DNA from: Mesostigma viride | Taxonomy: Eukaryota; Streptophyta; Mesostigmatophyceae; Mesostigmatales; Mesostigmataceae | Direction of reading: 5' to 3' | Length of the DNA: 64,000 bases | Assembly: GCA_009746045.1 (NCBI GenBank) | Contig: RPFO01000865.1 | Span: forward strand, 22,079-86,078 | Part shown: piece after piece, positions 1 to 11,230 of the stretch | Layout: each line of letters starts with the position of its first letter | Position numbering within the stretch: position 1 is the stretch's first letter | The notes under the pieces: model-generated | The model's input: the letters and a program-made list of their open reading frames with translations, nothing else | What the model was told of the DNA's origin: nothing | Database searches by the model: none | Position numbers and translations under genes: made by a program

Positions 1-130
1 CCGAATACTAACTAGATGTTCTTCCGAAAATGGGCTCCGCCGACGAAAGTTACAACGCACGTTACTTGATAAATATACCCACAACAACCAAAGGGTCCAA
101 ACCCGAAAAAAAAGTGTACTGACCTAGGAG
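1..130. other. Unassigned left edge
   Basis: No coding potential or repeat partner is seen in this stretch, apart from a short phrase near 115-130 that recurs around 12030-12060. Confidence 0.4.
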
Positions 131-805
131 TGTACTGACAGGAGGGGGGACATCCCCCCCTAAAATCATACATGAGCGTACTCCGAGTTTGGCCTACCGC
201 GCCGCCCGGCGCCAGCCAAAGTGAAAAATGGCTGAGTGCGCTCTGTCAGCCAAAAGGCTGCGCCGGATCGATTTGGGAGTGTGCTACGTGCTACGTGGCT
301 TGTACGACACGTGGCACTTTTTGTAGAATCTCTTTCCTCTTAGTAAGCGATAGTATTAGCATATTCTCCAAGTAGAAGAATATTAATGATGATTAAACAT
401 TTTGTACTGCAGTGCTCCGGCTTCAGGCTGGTTGTTGGTGCAACGGTGGCTTCAGGCTGGTTGTTGGTGCAACGGTGGTCTGCAACTCAAGAATGACGTC
501 AAGCCGGCGGAAATTCGATGCCTATTGCCTGACACCAGGTCCGCCGTCAGAATCAACAACAACAACCTGACGCCTGCCTGAAAGTTGATACGTCCTTCTA
601 GAATCAACCAATACTTGGTAAGTTCTCAGCGTAAGTTGTAAGTACAGCAGGGCCAAAGCGGACTCCTGCACTTAAAATCAAACGCCTGACCGAGCTAGCG
701 GGATCACCAGAGCGCACTCCTTTCCTAAAACCAGGCGCCAGACCGGCGGGAGGAGTTAGCTCCACAAAATTTTTCTTCGCGCCGCCCTAAAAATTTCGAC
801 GGGAG
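131..805. mobile_element. Left part of a TIR element split by Copia-1
   Basis: An 18-base stretch at 137-154 is the exact reverse complement of 12014-12031. The inner edge at 781-805 is also roughly complementary to 11903-11930. The simplest reading is one small TIR or foldback DNA element whose centre received Copia-1. No transposase is visible. The halves are joined by inference only, and most of the left part has no counterpart on the right. Confidence 0.45.
421..478. repeat. 29-bp unit repeated twice in tandem
   Basis: Two exact head-to-tail copies of a 29-base unit that begins CTTCAGGCTGG. No function is evident. Confidence 0.9.
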
Positions 806-1241
806 TGTCAGAAGTATCGACACACCTGCCTGAAACTAGTACTTATAGTTTAGTGCTAGCTCTGGACTGCATGGACAGGCATGTGCCGCATGTTTAAGTT
901 CTGTTCCATAAGTGACCCAGTCATTCTGTGACTGACCTTGAACTTTGGTCATGAATGGTTGGCTTGAGATCACGTTATGATTGTAACGGCCACACATGCA
1001 GTCAGAAAAGACCCGGTTTGGTGTGGCCACGTTGTAGGTATATCATAACTACTACCCAGTAGCTGAGCCTGGAATTGTTTAAAAGGCGAAGGTACGCACC
1101 TTTTTTGCACTCTCAGTACCTCACACCTCACATACTCCTGTGGTGTAACTAGCAGCCGGCCAGCTGCCGACTGAGACTTATTTTTATCTGAGTGAAATAA
1201 AGTAAAACTTTGTGGCAAACATTGTTTTCTCACTCCTAACA
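806..1241 (+). repeat. Copia-1 5' LTR
   Basis: Begins TGTCAGAAG and ends CTAACA. It is nearly identical to 2079-2420 continued at 11808-11897. The base after it starts a tRNA-iMet-type primer site. The flank GGGAG (801-805) matches TGGAG (11898-11902) at four of five positions, a probable decayed target-site duplication. Confidence 0.9.
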
Positions 1242-1251
1242 TGGTATCGGA
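1242..1251 (+). promoter_or_regulatory. Copia-1 primer-binding site
   Basis: TGGTATCGGA directly follows the LTR. TGGTATC is the usual start of initiator-methionine-tRNA primer sites in plant and algal Copia elements. Confidence 0.8.
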
Positions 1252-1978
1252 CGACACTCGCGTCTACCAAGCGATCACCGGGGCACTCCTGTATGCGATG
1301 GGATGCACTCGGCCTGACCTGGCATTCGCAGTCAACCTGCTGACTCAGAAGATGAAAAACCCTACTGTAAGCGACCTTGGGCTGGCACGCCGGGTGCTTC
1401 AGTACGCGGTACACACCAAGGACCTGGGTCTGTCCTACACGGGGCAGGGGGGGCTGGTGGCCTACTCGGATGCCGACTGGGCAAACGATCCTGTGGACCG
1501 CAAGTCAATCACGGGCAACGTGGTCATGTACCGCGGTGCTGCGGTGGAGTGGACCAGTCGCAAGCAGCCCACTCCAGCCCTGTCCACCTGTGAGGCCGAG
1601 TACATGGCGCCCTGTGCGGTGTCACGCAGCAGGTGGTCCCCCTTCTCACCATCACCAAGGAGTTGGGTGACCCGGCCCCACTGAGGGCCAATTCAGGTGT
1701 TTTGCGACAACACTGGTGCCGTGGCTCTGTCACGAGACCCTGTTCACCCTCGGCGTACCAAGCACATCGACGTCAAGTACCACTACATCCGCGCGAAGAT
1801 CGCGGATGGCACCGTTCAGGTGTCTCACCTTCCTGGGGCAGCGATGATCGCCGACATGCTCACACCAAGGCACTATACCCGAGCCACGTTTTGTGGAGCT
1901 CAGACACAAGTTGTTGGGTATTTGAGTTACTGGCAATTCATGATGAGACAACATAAGGACACAATTGCTAGCTTGTGA
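1251..1978 (+). pseudogene. Copia-1 pol remnant: RT tail and RNase H
   Basis: The translation carries the Copia TRPD motif after an ITGALLYAMG segment, then SDADWAND (RNase H Asp), SRKQPTPALST and CEAEYMA (Glu), then CDNTGAV and TKHIDVKYHYIR near the C-terminus. These are the ordered RNase H motifs of Copia Pol. Gag, protease, integrase and most of RT are missing: the primer site runs straight into the RT tail, so this is an internally deleted copy. The frame breaks between about 1625 and 1700 and then returns. A purine tract, AGTAAGGGGGG, lies just before the 3' LTR at 2079. It cannot be autonomous. Confidence 0.85.
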
Positions 1979-2078
1979 CAGACTGACAGTGGTCCCATAC
2001 TACAGTTCTTTTAGTGAACATTTGTTCTGGCTTGATTGACTTTGTTTTCCGGCCGGCCTGTGTGCCGAGTAAGGGGGG

Positions 2079-2420
2079 TGTCAGAAGTATCGACACACCT
2101 GCCTGAAACTAGTACTTATAGTTTAGTGCTAGCTCTGGACTGCATGGACAGGCATGTGCCGCATGTTTAAGTTCTGTTCCATAAGTGACCCAGTCATTCT
2201 GTGACTGACCTTGAACTTTGGTCATGAATGGTTGGCTTGAGATCACGTTATGATTGTAACGGCCACACAGTCAGAAAAGACCCGGTTTGGTGTGGCCTCG
2301 TTGTAGGTATATCATAACTACTACCCAGTAGCTGAGCCTGGAATTGTTTAAAAGGCGAAGCTACGCACCTTTCTTGCACTCTCAGTACCTCACACCTCAC
2401 ATACTCCTGTGGTGTAACTA
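2079..2420 (+). repeat. Copia-1 3' LTR, first part
   Basis: Same sequence as 806-1150 with few changes, including a missing short ATGC. It stops at GGTGTAACTA where CACTA-A begins and resumes at 11808. Confidence 0.9.
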
Positions 2421-2431
2421 CACTAGGAAGT

Positions 2432-2700
2432 CAGGATTGAGAAAACTGAGAAACCCTGAGAAAAATTGAGAAAAACCTGAGAAGAGCCGAGAAAAACTGA
2501 GAAGTAACTGAGAAGAGCTGAGAAGAGCTGAGAAGTTCCTGAGAAAAACTGAGAATCACCTGAGAAAAGGGGGTGAGAAAAATTGAGAAGAGCTGAGAAG
2601 AAATTGAGAATTTGAAAATCTGAGAAAAGTGAGACTTCACTCGGACTGAGAAAAGTGAGAAATCACAAGAACTGAGAAAAATGAAAAACCACGAGAGAGT
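2432..2700. repeat. CACTA-A left subterminal array
   Basis: Dozens of imperfect CTGAGAAAA or CTGAGAAG units. Known CACTA elements carry such subterminal motifs as binding sites for an accessory transposon protein. The same motif in opposite orientation fills 11500-11795. Confidence 0.85.
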
Positions 2701-2867
2701 GAAAAACAGATTATGATAGCAGCAAGCACTGCCAACATAATTTCAGCAAGGCAATCAAGGCAACAGGTTTTTTTTATTAAAAAATAATTTATTTACGTAT
2801 GAAAATCGTCCTTTTGTGCATGTATTTCTTGACATGGCCCTGCCATAAACTCGTCTAATTCTCTAGC

Positions 2868-3249
2868 TTGCTGCAAATTTTTCAAAGAAGATGGCTACAA
2901 CTATGTTGCCATGGCTGTCTTTCACAAGGCCGCTTGCATAGCTTGATGCCCCAAATTGAAGATGTCGGTGCCGTTTGTATGCGCCACAAACTGAAAAGAA
3001 TGCAAAACAAAAGCAGAACACAGGAATGGAAAATCAGCACCATACATAAGAAAGCATTTTATGTGCAGTCACAGAAGCCACAACTTGAAAAAATACCGGC
3101 ACGACATCCACCTAGGTCTGACTACATGGTGGCGTTAAACGGCCAGACCAGCACTGTGGTGCACATCACAAGATGAACATGCATTTGAAATCCACATCTC
3201 AAAACATACCTTAATGAGTCGCTTGACGCATTGCCGGTGTCCTGTACTT
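2868..3249 (-). pseudogene. Possible terminal exons of the CACTA-A minus-strand gene
   Basis: On the minus strand, 3249-3210 is a 40-base block preceded by a T-rich tract ending in CAG and followed by GTATG, as an internal exon would be. A second acceptor (TTTTCAG) precedes 2990. Joined in phase they read TGHRQCVKRLIK then FVAHTNGTDIFNLG. No family is recognised. This may be the 3' end of the gene that begins near 11230 on the same strand. The call rests on splice signals only. Confidence 0.3.
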
Positions 3250-3651
3250 CTGCAAAAAAAAGAATCCGTTGTGCAACCAGAACATGCATGAAATAGCATA
3301 AGGCTAGGTGACTGTACTAGATTTATAAAGCCGTCAATAACCCATTGATTCATACTGACCATTCAGCGGCGGTTCTGAAATTGTAACCATTGATCAATTA
3401 ATGAATACTATACAACACTGTTATGGCTTTATGACACATCTGTCATTGCCTTTCATCAAATACGATGACAGCTGGTTAACAAAGCTGGTCGCTTGCTAGG
3501 GCATCATGCTGGCCGCTCCCATTTCATTCTATTGGTGCTTGCAAGAATCCAAGCAACCCGCGACACAATATGCAAGAGAAAAAAAAGATATCAGATCCTT
3601 GACATAGACCTCACCATTCTACAAGGAAGAGCTCATCAGCACCTAACCGTC
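3250..3651. other. CACTA-A internal non-coding stretch
   Basis: AT-rich, with no convincing ORF or repeat partner within the window. Confidence 0.4.
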
Positions 3652-4390
3652 CATGCAGCAAATGTGTAGAACACGATTTATGACCCAATACTCACTTTTA
3701 TGGCAAAGCAGCCCATACACATGAATCACACCATGCACCAGATGTCACACGAGCAAGCCACAACATGGTAGTCGGATCATAAAGCAACAAACGTGAAAAC
3801 GATAGCGGCCCGAATCTGAGATTCCGCGGCACACAGAAAATAAGAAGGCTCAGAAGCTACCAGCAAGGGATCGAACATAGGACCTTAGGCATGATTTCAT
3901 GCAGCAAATGGGTAGAACACGATTTATGACCCAACACTCACTCTTATGGCAAAGCAGCCCATACACATGAATCACACCATGCACCAGATGTCACACGAGC
4001 AAGCCACGACATTGTCGTCGGATCAGAAAGCAATAAACGTGAAAACGATAGCGGCCCAAATATGAGATTCCGCGGAACACAGAAAATAAGAAGGCTCAGA
4101 AGCTACCAGCAAGGGATCGAACATAGGACCTTAGGCACGATTTCATGCAGCGAATGTGTAGAACACGATTCATGACCCAACACTCACTCTTATGGCAGAG
4201 CAACCCAGACACATGAACAACACCATGCACCAGATGTCACACGAGCAAGCCACGACATTGTCGTCGGATCAGAAAGCAATAAACGTGAAAACGATGGCGG
4301 CCCAAATCTGAGATTCCGCGGAACACAGAAAATAAGAAAGCTCAGAAGCTACCAGCAAGGGATCGAACATAGGACCTTTGGCATGATTTC
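3652..4390. repeat. Three tandem units of about 245 bp
   Basis: Units start at about 3652, 3898 and 4145, each beginning near CATGCAGC and ending near GGACCTT and GGCATGATTT. They differ by scattered substitutions. Part of the unit recurs inverted at 10558-10680, beyond DIRS-1, so the two sides of CACTA-A carry an inverted pair. Confidence 0.85.
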
Positions 4391-4720
4391 GCGGCTGTGT
4401 GAGTCTCCAGATCCGAAGGCATCTCACTTAATTAACGTTTCGAAACAGCCAAACTGCGAAAAACCTCTTACCGGAGGGAGTCGCCAATATCAAGGTGACA
4501 ACCAGCGCAGGCCAGAAATCGGGAGAATCCGGACCATGGTAGCTCGAGCCTGCCGTTATCTTGTCCGCGTTTTTGAGTCGTGCAGGATTATGAATATGAA
4601 TGGAGATGGAAATGTGTAGCCTTGTGCATTGAAATTATGGCTGGCTGACGTGTAGAGCGACGAGATGACCTAGACGGTGGGGCCGGAAACAGCTTGCTTG
4701 ATTGTGTTTCTCGTGGGGAA
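4383..4720 (+). pseudogene. Fragment of a dispersed repeat with decayed coding sequence
   Basis: The segment reads GDNQRRPEIGRIRTMVARAC, then RYLVRVFES and a stop after NGDGNV. Nucleotide-level copies lie at 10763-10984 (minus), 18058-18660 (minus) and 62850-63440 (plus). The conserved phrase LKLWLAY lies just after the stop. The protein is not recognised. The two outer copies adjoin PLE sequence, so this may be PLE terminal sequence rather than an independent gene. Confidence 0.5.
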
Positions 4721-5231
4721 CGAGTCCAACGACTACTTTCTCTGGGCGGCAAACTGCGGCATATTGAACGCAAGCCTCATCTTGAAATCTTGACCGTCGA
4801 AATGTAACGATCCGACGACTTCTGCAGTATGCCGCGTAATTTTCTGTTGCGGAAGAGCCGTTGGGCCGGTTCCCGACGCGGGCGACCAGTGGTTTGCATT
4901 AAGTTAACTTACCTGAAGTTCTCCAACAGAAATGACCCAAGCCGCATGATGGCACTCATTGACGGCCTCAGTTCGGCCCGATTTTGGCGGCACCCAAATT
5001 GACCCCAACGGCACCTACTGTACCGACAAATACATACGTTTCATGCGCACCACGACCCCTTTGAGCTCTGCTATGGCGGTAGTGCTGTGGGGCCCGCATC
5101 AGACTGGGGGCCCTTATCTGCTATGGCGGTGCTGCCGTTGAGCCCGCATCAGACTGCAGGCCCTTTATGCAGGCGGGCCCTTAATGCATGTTACTTATTT
5201 ATTCTTGTGCATACAAATATGAAGCAATGAA
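4721..5231. other. CACTA-A internal non-coding stretch
   Basis: Holds only an imperfect direct duplication of about 48 bases around 5070-5165 (CTATGGCGGT to GCATCAGACTG). No coding signal is seen. Confidence 0.4.
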
Positions 5232-5439
5232 TTGGTGAGCTATGCTCATTTTATCTATGACTAACCTGCTGAGCGGAGAATGCAACGCCGTATAGCACCA
5301 AAGGAAAAAATAATTTTAGAAAAAAATATTTTTTGTGCTGGCACCCGTACCCCAGCCACCCAGGTAGGGGTTGGCTGGAGAGGTGGTTGCTATAAAGGGT
5401 GGGCTTCCATTCTAGGGAAGCAGGTTGTTTCTTTTGCCT
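5232..5439 (+). repeat. DIRS-1 repeat A1
   Basis: 208 bases, essentially identical to A2 at 10128-10335. Ends in TCTTTTGCCT, after which A1 leads into gag and A2 leads toward B2. Confidence 0.92.
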
Positions 5440-5507
5440 GAGAACCTCAAGTGACCACATCACAAAAAACAAAACGCAATATAACACATCAAGCATTATA
5501 ACCCACC

Positions 5508-6610
5508 ATGACCTCAGTGACAGCCCCAGAGCGGAATTTCATAGCAAAGCTCAAGCAAGAAGCCAGGGAGGGATGCACCCCAAAGGAGGCCGCAACTGCG
5601 GTCCAGAAGATCCTAGGGGAGGGGCATTGGCTAGAGCGGATCCAGAAGCTCAATCCGGGGCGTGCCAAGAACGTCATGGACGTGTTGGAGAAAAGGGGGT
5701 TTGTCAGCGACTGGGATGGGGAGGAGGCCCTGGCCGATGTGCTAGCAGCGCAACTGGGGGAGGCTATTGCAGAGCCGGATCCACCAGTGTCAGCAGGTGG
5801 GGTGGGAGCTGGGGGTGTTCCCCCTTCGGCAGGTGGAAGCGGAGGGGCGGGGCATGGTGGACCGGGCGCTGGCGAGGAGGATGGCGCCCCTGGGGCGATC
5901 GACCAGGATGTGGCGGACCTAGACCGGAACATAGGTCGGCTGCTGGGCACCGAGACGGGCTATGCAACGCCAGCGGGAGGGCTTCCATCCCGCCGGGCAA
6001 CGCCCGCACTGGCGGAGATATTGGCGACCTGATATCGGCCATGTCGAAGCTGCTGGACCAGGCAAAGACTCCAGCAACTGCAAGCCCAGCCGCAGCGGCG
6101 ACTGCTGGCAGGCTGGCGCGCACGAAGGGGGTGGCGCTGAGCGGGCATGCAGTGCCGGTCCTGGTGAGCAACATGCTGGAGGCGGTGCTGCCGGGGATGC
6201 TGGACTACGCAGAGAGCGTGGGGGGGAAGTCAATCCGTGCATCGTTAATGCTGACGATGCACGGCAGCTCAGCCAGCGGGGAGAGGAGGATGCTGCTCCT
6301 GCAGATGGCAGGAATTCTGGACACGATGGTGACAGAATTTGGCTACTGGGCCACGCCACGCTCCGAAGTAATTCTGGAGCTGGCAGCAGCCGAGTACCTG
6401 GCAAAGCTGATCACGGCATGCCAGCTGGTGGATGTGGGGTCGACGGGTTGGAAGGGGACTCCGTCGGCAATGCTGCCATTCCAGGAGGGTGGAGCAATGC
6501 TGGCGTCTCCGGCGGTGCGGGCGGCGATGAGCATGGGGAAGCTGCAGCACAAGCTGGAGCAGGGTCCCGGCAAGAAGGGGCAGGGCGGCCCGTCCAACAA
6601 CAACAAGTGA
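5508..6610 (+). pseudogene. DIRS-1 Gag-like protein, frameshifted
   Basis: Starts MTSVTAPERNF at 5508 and runs in frame to a stop at 6032. The homologous C-terminal half continues in another frame (from about 6030 to the stop at 6610) with GDIGDLISAMSKLLDQAK and KGVALSGHAVPVL. The second half aligns with the DIRS-2 protein: KGVAL, VLPGML against VLPGVL, and LASPAVRAAM against LSATPAVKAAL. It has a Gly/Ala-rich hinge and no zinc knuckle. By position and homology it is the Gag-like first ORF. The start is the first ATG after repeat A1. Confidence 0.75.
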
Positions 6611-6806
6611 GGGAGCGGTGCCTTCTTCCACTACCTCTTCCAGCACCCCTGCCACCTCGTGACTGGTGGCAGCAGGTACGCTCAGGCCGTAGGCGCGATA
6701 GGATGAGTCGGGCTTTTAATGCTCGCACACTAGCCTGTCAGACGGTTAGGGCGTTAAACTGGATGGGGGGGGGGGGCGAGACCCGCCTGCTGTAGATTCT
6801 GCCCGT

Positions 6807-9735
6807 GTGCCCGGGCCTCTGCAGCAGGCGGCCCTAGATGGGATCGATGATGCTTGCAGGTCCTTTGTCCGCCGGAACGGTGGTTCCGTAGCGGCAATGG
6901 CAGGATCTGTAGTGGATGGGGGTGAATATGCTGAAGGAGCCCCTTACGAACCGTTAGTGGCCGCACGCTTGGCCTTGCCTGGTCCGGGGGAAGGTGGCCA
7001 AGTGGATGTGCTGAACTTACTACCCCCCTCTTGGGGAGCAATTTTGAATGATGAGAGTAGGATGGTACGGACGCTGAGCCCAGCAGAGCGGATCTTGCAG
7101 AAGTCGATGCGGATCTCGCGGGGGTGTAGCATGGAGGAGTTCGCGCGGGTTTGCACGGTGTGTGTGGAGAGGGGGATTTTGGGTGGATTTTTTGAGGAGG
7201 AGCCGCCTATGGTGAACGGTACTTTTGGGGTCGGAAAGCCCGACGGCCGTATACGGCTGATTGTGGACAACCGGCGTGGCAACATGCCACTACCAGATCC
7301 TATGCCCGCTTTTTTACCACACCTTGGCGTGATTTGCGATTTGCCCACGCGCGCTGGGGAGGATGTTTTTGGGGGCGTATCAGATTTGGATTCGTACTAC
7401 AACAGACTCCGCCTGCCAGTTTGGATGCGGCGGTACTGTGCGTGGATGCCGGTGTGGTCGGATCTGGTGGGCCTGAGTGGGGCTCGTCGGAAGGTGTGGC
7501 CGTGGATGTTGTGCTGGCCAATGGGCAACAAGCTGGCCGTCGCCGTGGCCCAGTGTGTGCATCAGTCTGTGTTGTACCGCTGTGGCCCCAAGCCGCCGTT
7601 GGAGGCTAGTCGTGGGCTGAGCATCAACATGTCCGCGCTGATCCTGGTGGCGGAGGCCAACGAGGCGGGGGAGACCGTCCGGCTGAGGCTGGAGGAGGAC
7701 CCTGCTGCGCCCTTGGCGCCCTCGCCGTGCTTCGAATCTCGGCAGGATCTGGAAGGTATGCATGCTGTGACGATCGATGACCTCCATTTCACCCACTGTG
7801 CGTCGGTGGATGGGGTGAATCAGCAGCTAGATCGTGTTCAGGCTGCCTACGCCGCTGTTGGGCTGGTGCAGAAGTCTGACAAGGTGGTACGGGCGACAGC
7901 AGAGCAGACTGGTGTGCAGGCGGTGGGTGTCATTCACCAAAGAGATGGTGACGTGGTGCCTGTTCCTGAGCGTGTGGTGGCAGTTATCGCTGCTACTCAT
8001 AGAATCTTAGATCGCGGGTTTACATACTACCGCGAACTTAGTTCTGTGCTTGGGAAGTGGGTGTGGATGCATCTGCTGTGCCGCCCCATGCTTTCGGTGT
8101 GGTCTGAGACGTACCGGCTGCTAGCAGCCATGAATGCCTCCCTGCCTGGGCGCCGCTGGCGCCTCCCTGCGGGGGCCCGCCAGGAGCTTCAGGCGGCGAT
8201 CGACCTGGCCCCCTTTTTGAGGGCGGCCAGGGCCCGGCCCCTTTCTGACCGGGTCGTCGCAAGTGATGCGAGCGGCTCCGGCGGTGGGGTGGTCTACAGG
8301 GACCTGCCTGGGGCCGATTGTGCCCGGCTGGCGACCCGGCGCGAAGCGCGGGGGTGGCGGACGACAGCTTTAACGTCTGGGGAGGACTGGGACCTGGAGC
8401 GCATGGAGGAGGGGGACTACAGCCTGCTGGATAGTGGCCACTGGCGTACGGCACTGTCCTACCGGTGGCGGGGGCAGCCTAACCACATCAACGTCAAGGA
8501 GGCGATTGCTGCGACACAGGGGGTCGAGTGGTCGTGCCGGACCAAGGCGTGTCGAGGTAAGCGAGTCGTCCGGCTCGTAGACTCCAGTGCTGTGGTGGGG
8601 GCGTTTGTCAGAGGGCGGTCGTCTTCCTACCGCCTCAACCAGCTGGTTCGGCGCTACTGCGCTCTGTCACTGGCTGGCGACACGCAGAGCCACTGGGTCT
8701 GGGTGGCTACCGACCACAACCCAGCTGACAAGGCCAGTCGGCGTGGCGCTTGGATTCCTGACTTGACCCGGTGTGGTGACGTGCATCCCAACCCTGGGCC
8801 TGAGGGGGCGCGACGCCCTCGGGACTTGGCACTTTTGGAGGCACAGTCAACCCTGTGTCTACCTTGCCAGCGTACCGGCGTGCGGCGGCTGTCTACGTGG
8901 CGTGGGCGCCACCTGGCCCTGTCGACCCAGCTGACGCGGAAGCCATTTTCTGTGAGTGGATTTCTGCTGTCTACCATGCCAGGGCGGGCGGGGGCGTACC
9001 TTATGCCAGCATGCCAAGGCCTGTCTGCACCTGTACTACCCCGACATTGTTCGGAATTGGGTACTGGCGGACCGCCTGCTAGCAGGTTGGCAGCGGCTTG
9101 TTCCGGCTGTCAGCCCTCCGCCTATGCCCTGGCGCCTTTGCTATTTCACTGCCCTGTTGCTAGTTTCACGTCGACAGGTGCACTTGAGTGCGTTGATTAT
9201 TATTGCTTTCCAGCAGTATTTACGCATTAGCGAGGCGCTAGGGCTGCGGGTTCGGGATGTGGCTCATCCCGGCCACCCCCTTCTCGAGCCAGGGCCCATG
9301 GTCGGTGCCCTTGTGCTGCGCAACCCCAAAACTGCGCAGGGGGCGGCCCAGCACGTCCTCGTCCGGGATCCACTTTCTTTGTGGCTCCTGCGACGTCTGA
9401 CGGCTGGCCAGCCCCCGGATGCACTCCTCTTTCGGGGCTTAACGTACAGCCAGGCTAGGCAGCAGTGGGAGGCTGTGCAGGCCCGCATGGGCATCCCAGG
9501 GATGTTTTCTTTTCACAGCCTCCGGCATGGGGGGGCGACGCACGACGCCATCGCTGGCGAGTCGCCGGAGGCCATCCAGCTGCGCGGCCGGTGGGCTTCG
9601 GCCCTCTCGGTCACGCGCTACATTGGCCTCCACCGCAGCCTCCTGGGGCGCGACATCCCACCCGCCCTCTGGGCTCAGGCCCTGGGTTTTGACCCAGCGG
9701 CTTTCCGGCGCCACTTCGGTGGCGTCGTGTTTTGA
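6807..9735 (+). pseudogene. DIRS-1 Pol: RT, RNase H, 2A-like motif, tyrosine recombinase
   Basis: One frame (6807-9230) carries RT segments GRIRLIVDNRRGN, VSDLDSYYN and the catalytic TIDDL, then RNase H (VASDASGSGGGVVY; LVDSSAVVGAF; TDHNPADKASR). At 8775-8801 lies GDVHPNPGP, a 2A-like motif. Downstream homology to DIRS-2 moves through a second frame (about 8855-9000) into a third (to 9735), so there are two frameshifts. The third frame is the tyrosine recombinase: RISEALGLRV (first Arg), SFHSLRHGGAT (HxxR) and RYIGLHRSLL (Tyr). In DIRS-2 the same domains form one uninterrupted protein. The start is uncertain because the ATG at 6807 is only the first in frame. Confidence 0.88.
8775..8801 (+). 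other. 2A-like motif in DIRS-1 Pol
   Basis: Encodes GDVHPNPGP between the RNase H end (NPADKASR) and the recombinase domain. The canonical ribosome-skipping core is D(V/I)ExNPGP, so here His replaces Glu. DIRS-2 has IHPNPGP at the same place. Confidence 0.65.
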
Positions 9736-9773
9736 CGTCCTCCTGTTTTTATCTCTCGTCTTTTAGCTATCAA

Positions 9774-9801
9774 CTGACCTCACCCTTGTGTGGGAGGTCA
9801 G
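9774..9801 (+). other. Stem-loop after DIRS-1 recombinase
   Basis: CTGACCTC at 9774 pairs with GAGGTCAG ending at 9801 across a 12-base loop, 38 bases after the recombinase stop. It could be a 3' RNA structure. Nothing else supports a role. Confidence 0.4.
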
Positions 9802-9930
9802 GGGGGAAATGGTTTAACTAACCCGAGGGTGAACCTGGGTTGGGACAAAGTACCCCCATAGCTAGGTAGTTTAAGTTTTCTTTTTTGCATGTCCTACGTA
9901 TTTTCGGCTGTTAGCCATGTAAGGAGATGT

Positions 9931-10127
9931 GGGTAGAGCAGGGGCACAGCTGCTGTGGGCTGGCCCTGCACATTCACATAGTGTGCTCACCCTAGCATAC
10001 AGATGGCCGTGTTGCCATCTGGTAGACATGTCTGTGTTATTCCACCGTATAGAGCTAGCACACATATTGTAATAAATTTGATGTTTTGTGGTGATGCATG
10101 CAAAGCAAGGCAAGGCCAGAAATGGAT
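9931..10127 (+). repeat. DIRS-1 repeat B1
   Basis: 197 bases, identical or nearly so to B2 at 10360-10556, and directly abutting A2. Contains an AATAAA-like tract near its end, so it may carry the RNA 3' end. Confidence 0.92.
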
Positions 10128-10335
10128 TTGGTGAGCTATGCTCATTTTATCTATGACTAACCTGCTGAGCGGAGAATGCAACGCCGTATAGCACCAAAGG
10201 AAAAAATAATTTTAGAAAAAAATATTTTTTGTGCTGGCACCCGTACCCCAGCCACCCAGGTAGGGGTTGGCTGGAGAGGTGGTTGCTATAAAGGGTGGGC
10301 TTCCATTCTAGGGAAGCAGGTTGTTTCTTTTGCCT
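10128..10335 (+). repeat. DIRS-1 repeat A2
   Basis: Second copy of A1, placed between B1 and B2. Confidence 0.92.
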
Positions 10336-10359
10336 CCCACCCACCCACCCTGGCAAAAG

Positions 10360-10556
10360 GGGTAGAGCAGGGGCACAGCTGCTGTGGGCTGGCCCTGCAC
10401 ATTCACATAGTGTGCTCACCCTAGCATACAGATGGCCGTGTTGCCATCTGGTAGACATGTCTGTGTTATTCCACCGTATAGAGCTAGCACACATATTGTA
10501 ATAAATTTGATGTTTTGTGGTGATGCATGCAAAGCAAGGCAAGGCCAGAAATGGAT
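10360..10556 (+). repeat. DIRS-1 repeat B2
   Basis: Second copy of B1. It ends the element at AAATGGAT. Confidence 0.92.
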
Positions 10557-11230
10557 GTCCTATGTTGGATTCCTTGCTGGTAGCTTCTAGGCTTTCTTAC
10601 TTTCTGTGCTCCGCGGAATCTCAGATTTGGGCAGCTAGCGTTTTCACGTTTGTTGCTTTCTGACGACAATGAAGCAATGAAGTCGTGTCCTCCGGATTTT
10701 AGCATTTGGACCGTGTGCAGTTCTTGGAAACATGCATGGCATATGGCTAATGTAATGACTGACTAGCTAGACCGTTTCAGTGGTTTTTCATTTGCGGGTA
10801 TTTCCTCGTAAATGGTGGGAAAGCGATCGCAGAAATCGTTCTCACCACTAGACACTCCCGGCCAGTGAAGCTCGAAAAACACGCCCTGATCAAGCAACTT
10901 AGCTGTTTCCGGCCCCACTGTACAGGTCATCTTACAGTCGCTCTTTGCGTAAGCCAGCCATAATTTCAATGAACAAGGCTGCACATTTGCATACGCTTTT
11001 CTTGGTTATCGGTGTGCCTCTGTTTGAATGCAGGGGGGATCGCTGTGCCGACACAACGCGTTCAACGTGCTGGGCATCAAATGAGGGATCTGGGCGACCA
11101 CCAGTGCGCGACTAGTGTCGCCACTTCTTTCCGGACCTGACGGCGAGGCTGCAGCCGGAGCTGCAGACGTACTTTCAGGGCTTAGCGCAGCTGCCAGGCT
11201 GCGTTGCGTCGAGGAGCGTTTGCTCGTCAT
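10557..11230 (-). pseudogene. CACTA-A minus-strand gene remnant
   Basis: On the minus strand an ORF starts at 11230 (MTSKRSSTQRSLAAAL) and is Ala/Ser-rich. After a break, 10984-10763 reads VQPCSLKLWLAYAKSDCK, GPETAKLLDQGVFFELHWPG and TIYEEIPAN. This is the least decayed copy of the repeat also found at 4383, 18.3 kb and 63 kb: Lys or Cys codons here align with stops in the others. 10558-10680 is an inverted copy of part of the 245-bp tandem unit. The function is not recognised. Confidence 0.45.

Larger units (their letters stand above)
5232..10556 (+). mobile_element. DIRS-1: DIRS-type retrotransposon with split direct repeats
   Basis: Repeats are ordered A1 (5232-5439), coding region, B1 (9931-10127), A2 (10128-10335), B2 (10360-10556). 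This A1-ORFs-B1-A2-B2 layout is the split-direct-repeat form of PAT-like DIRS elements. It encodes Gag-like, RT-RNase H and tyrosine recombinase products. It has no obvious target-site duplication, as expected when a tyrosine recombinase inserts a circle. Both gag and pol carry frameshifts, so this copy is dead. No DIRS-type methyltransferase is seen. Confidence 0.92.

Noticed and set aside
172-375. Small 67-codon ORF at the left edge
   Set aside because: No homology, no copy elsewhere, and composition like surrounding non-coding element DNA.
3820-4390. tRNA-like phrase (reverse complement GTTCGATCCC) in each 245-bp unit, suggesting a tRNA-derived SINE
   Set aside because: It resembles a B box, but no matching stems, acceptor arm or A box could be found on either strand.
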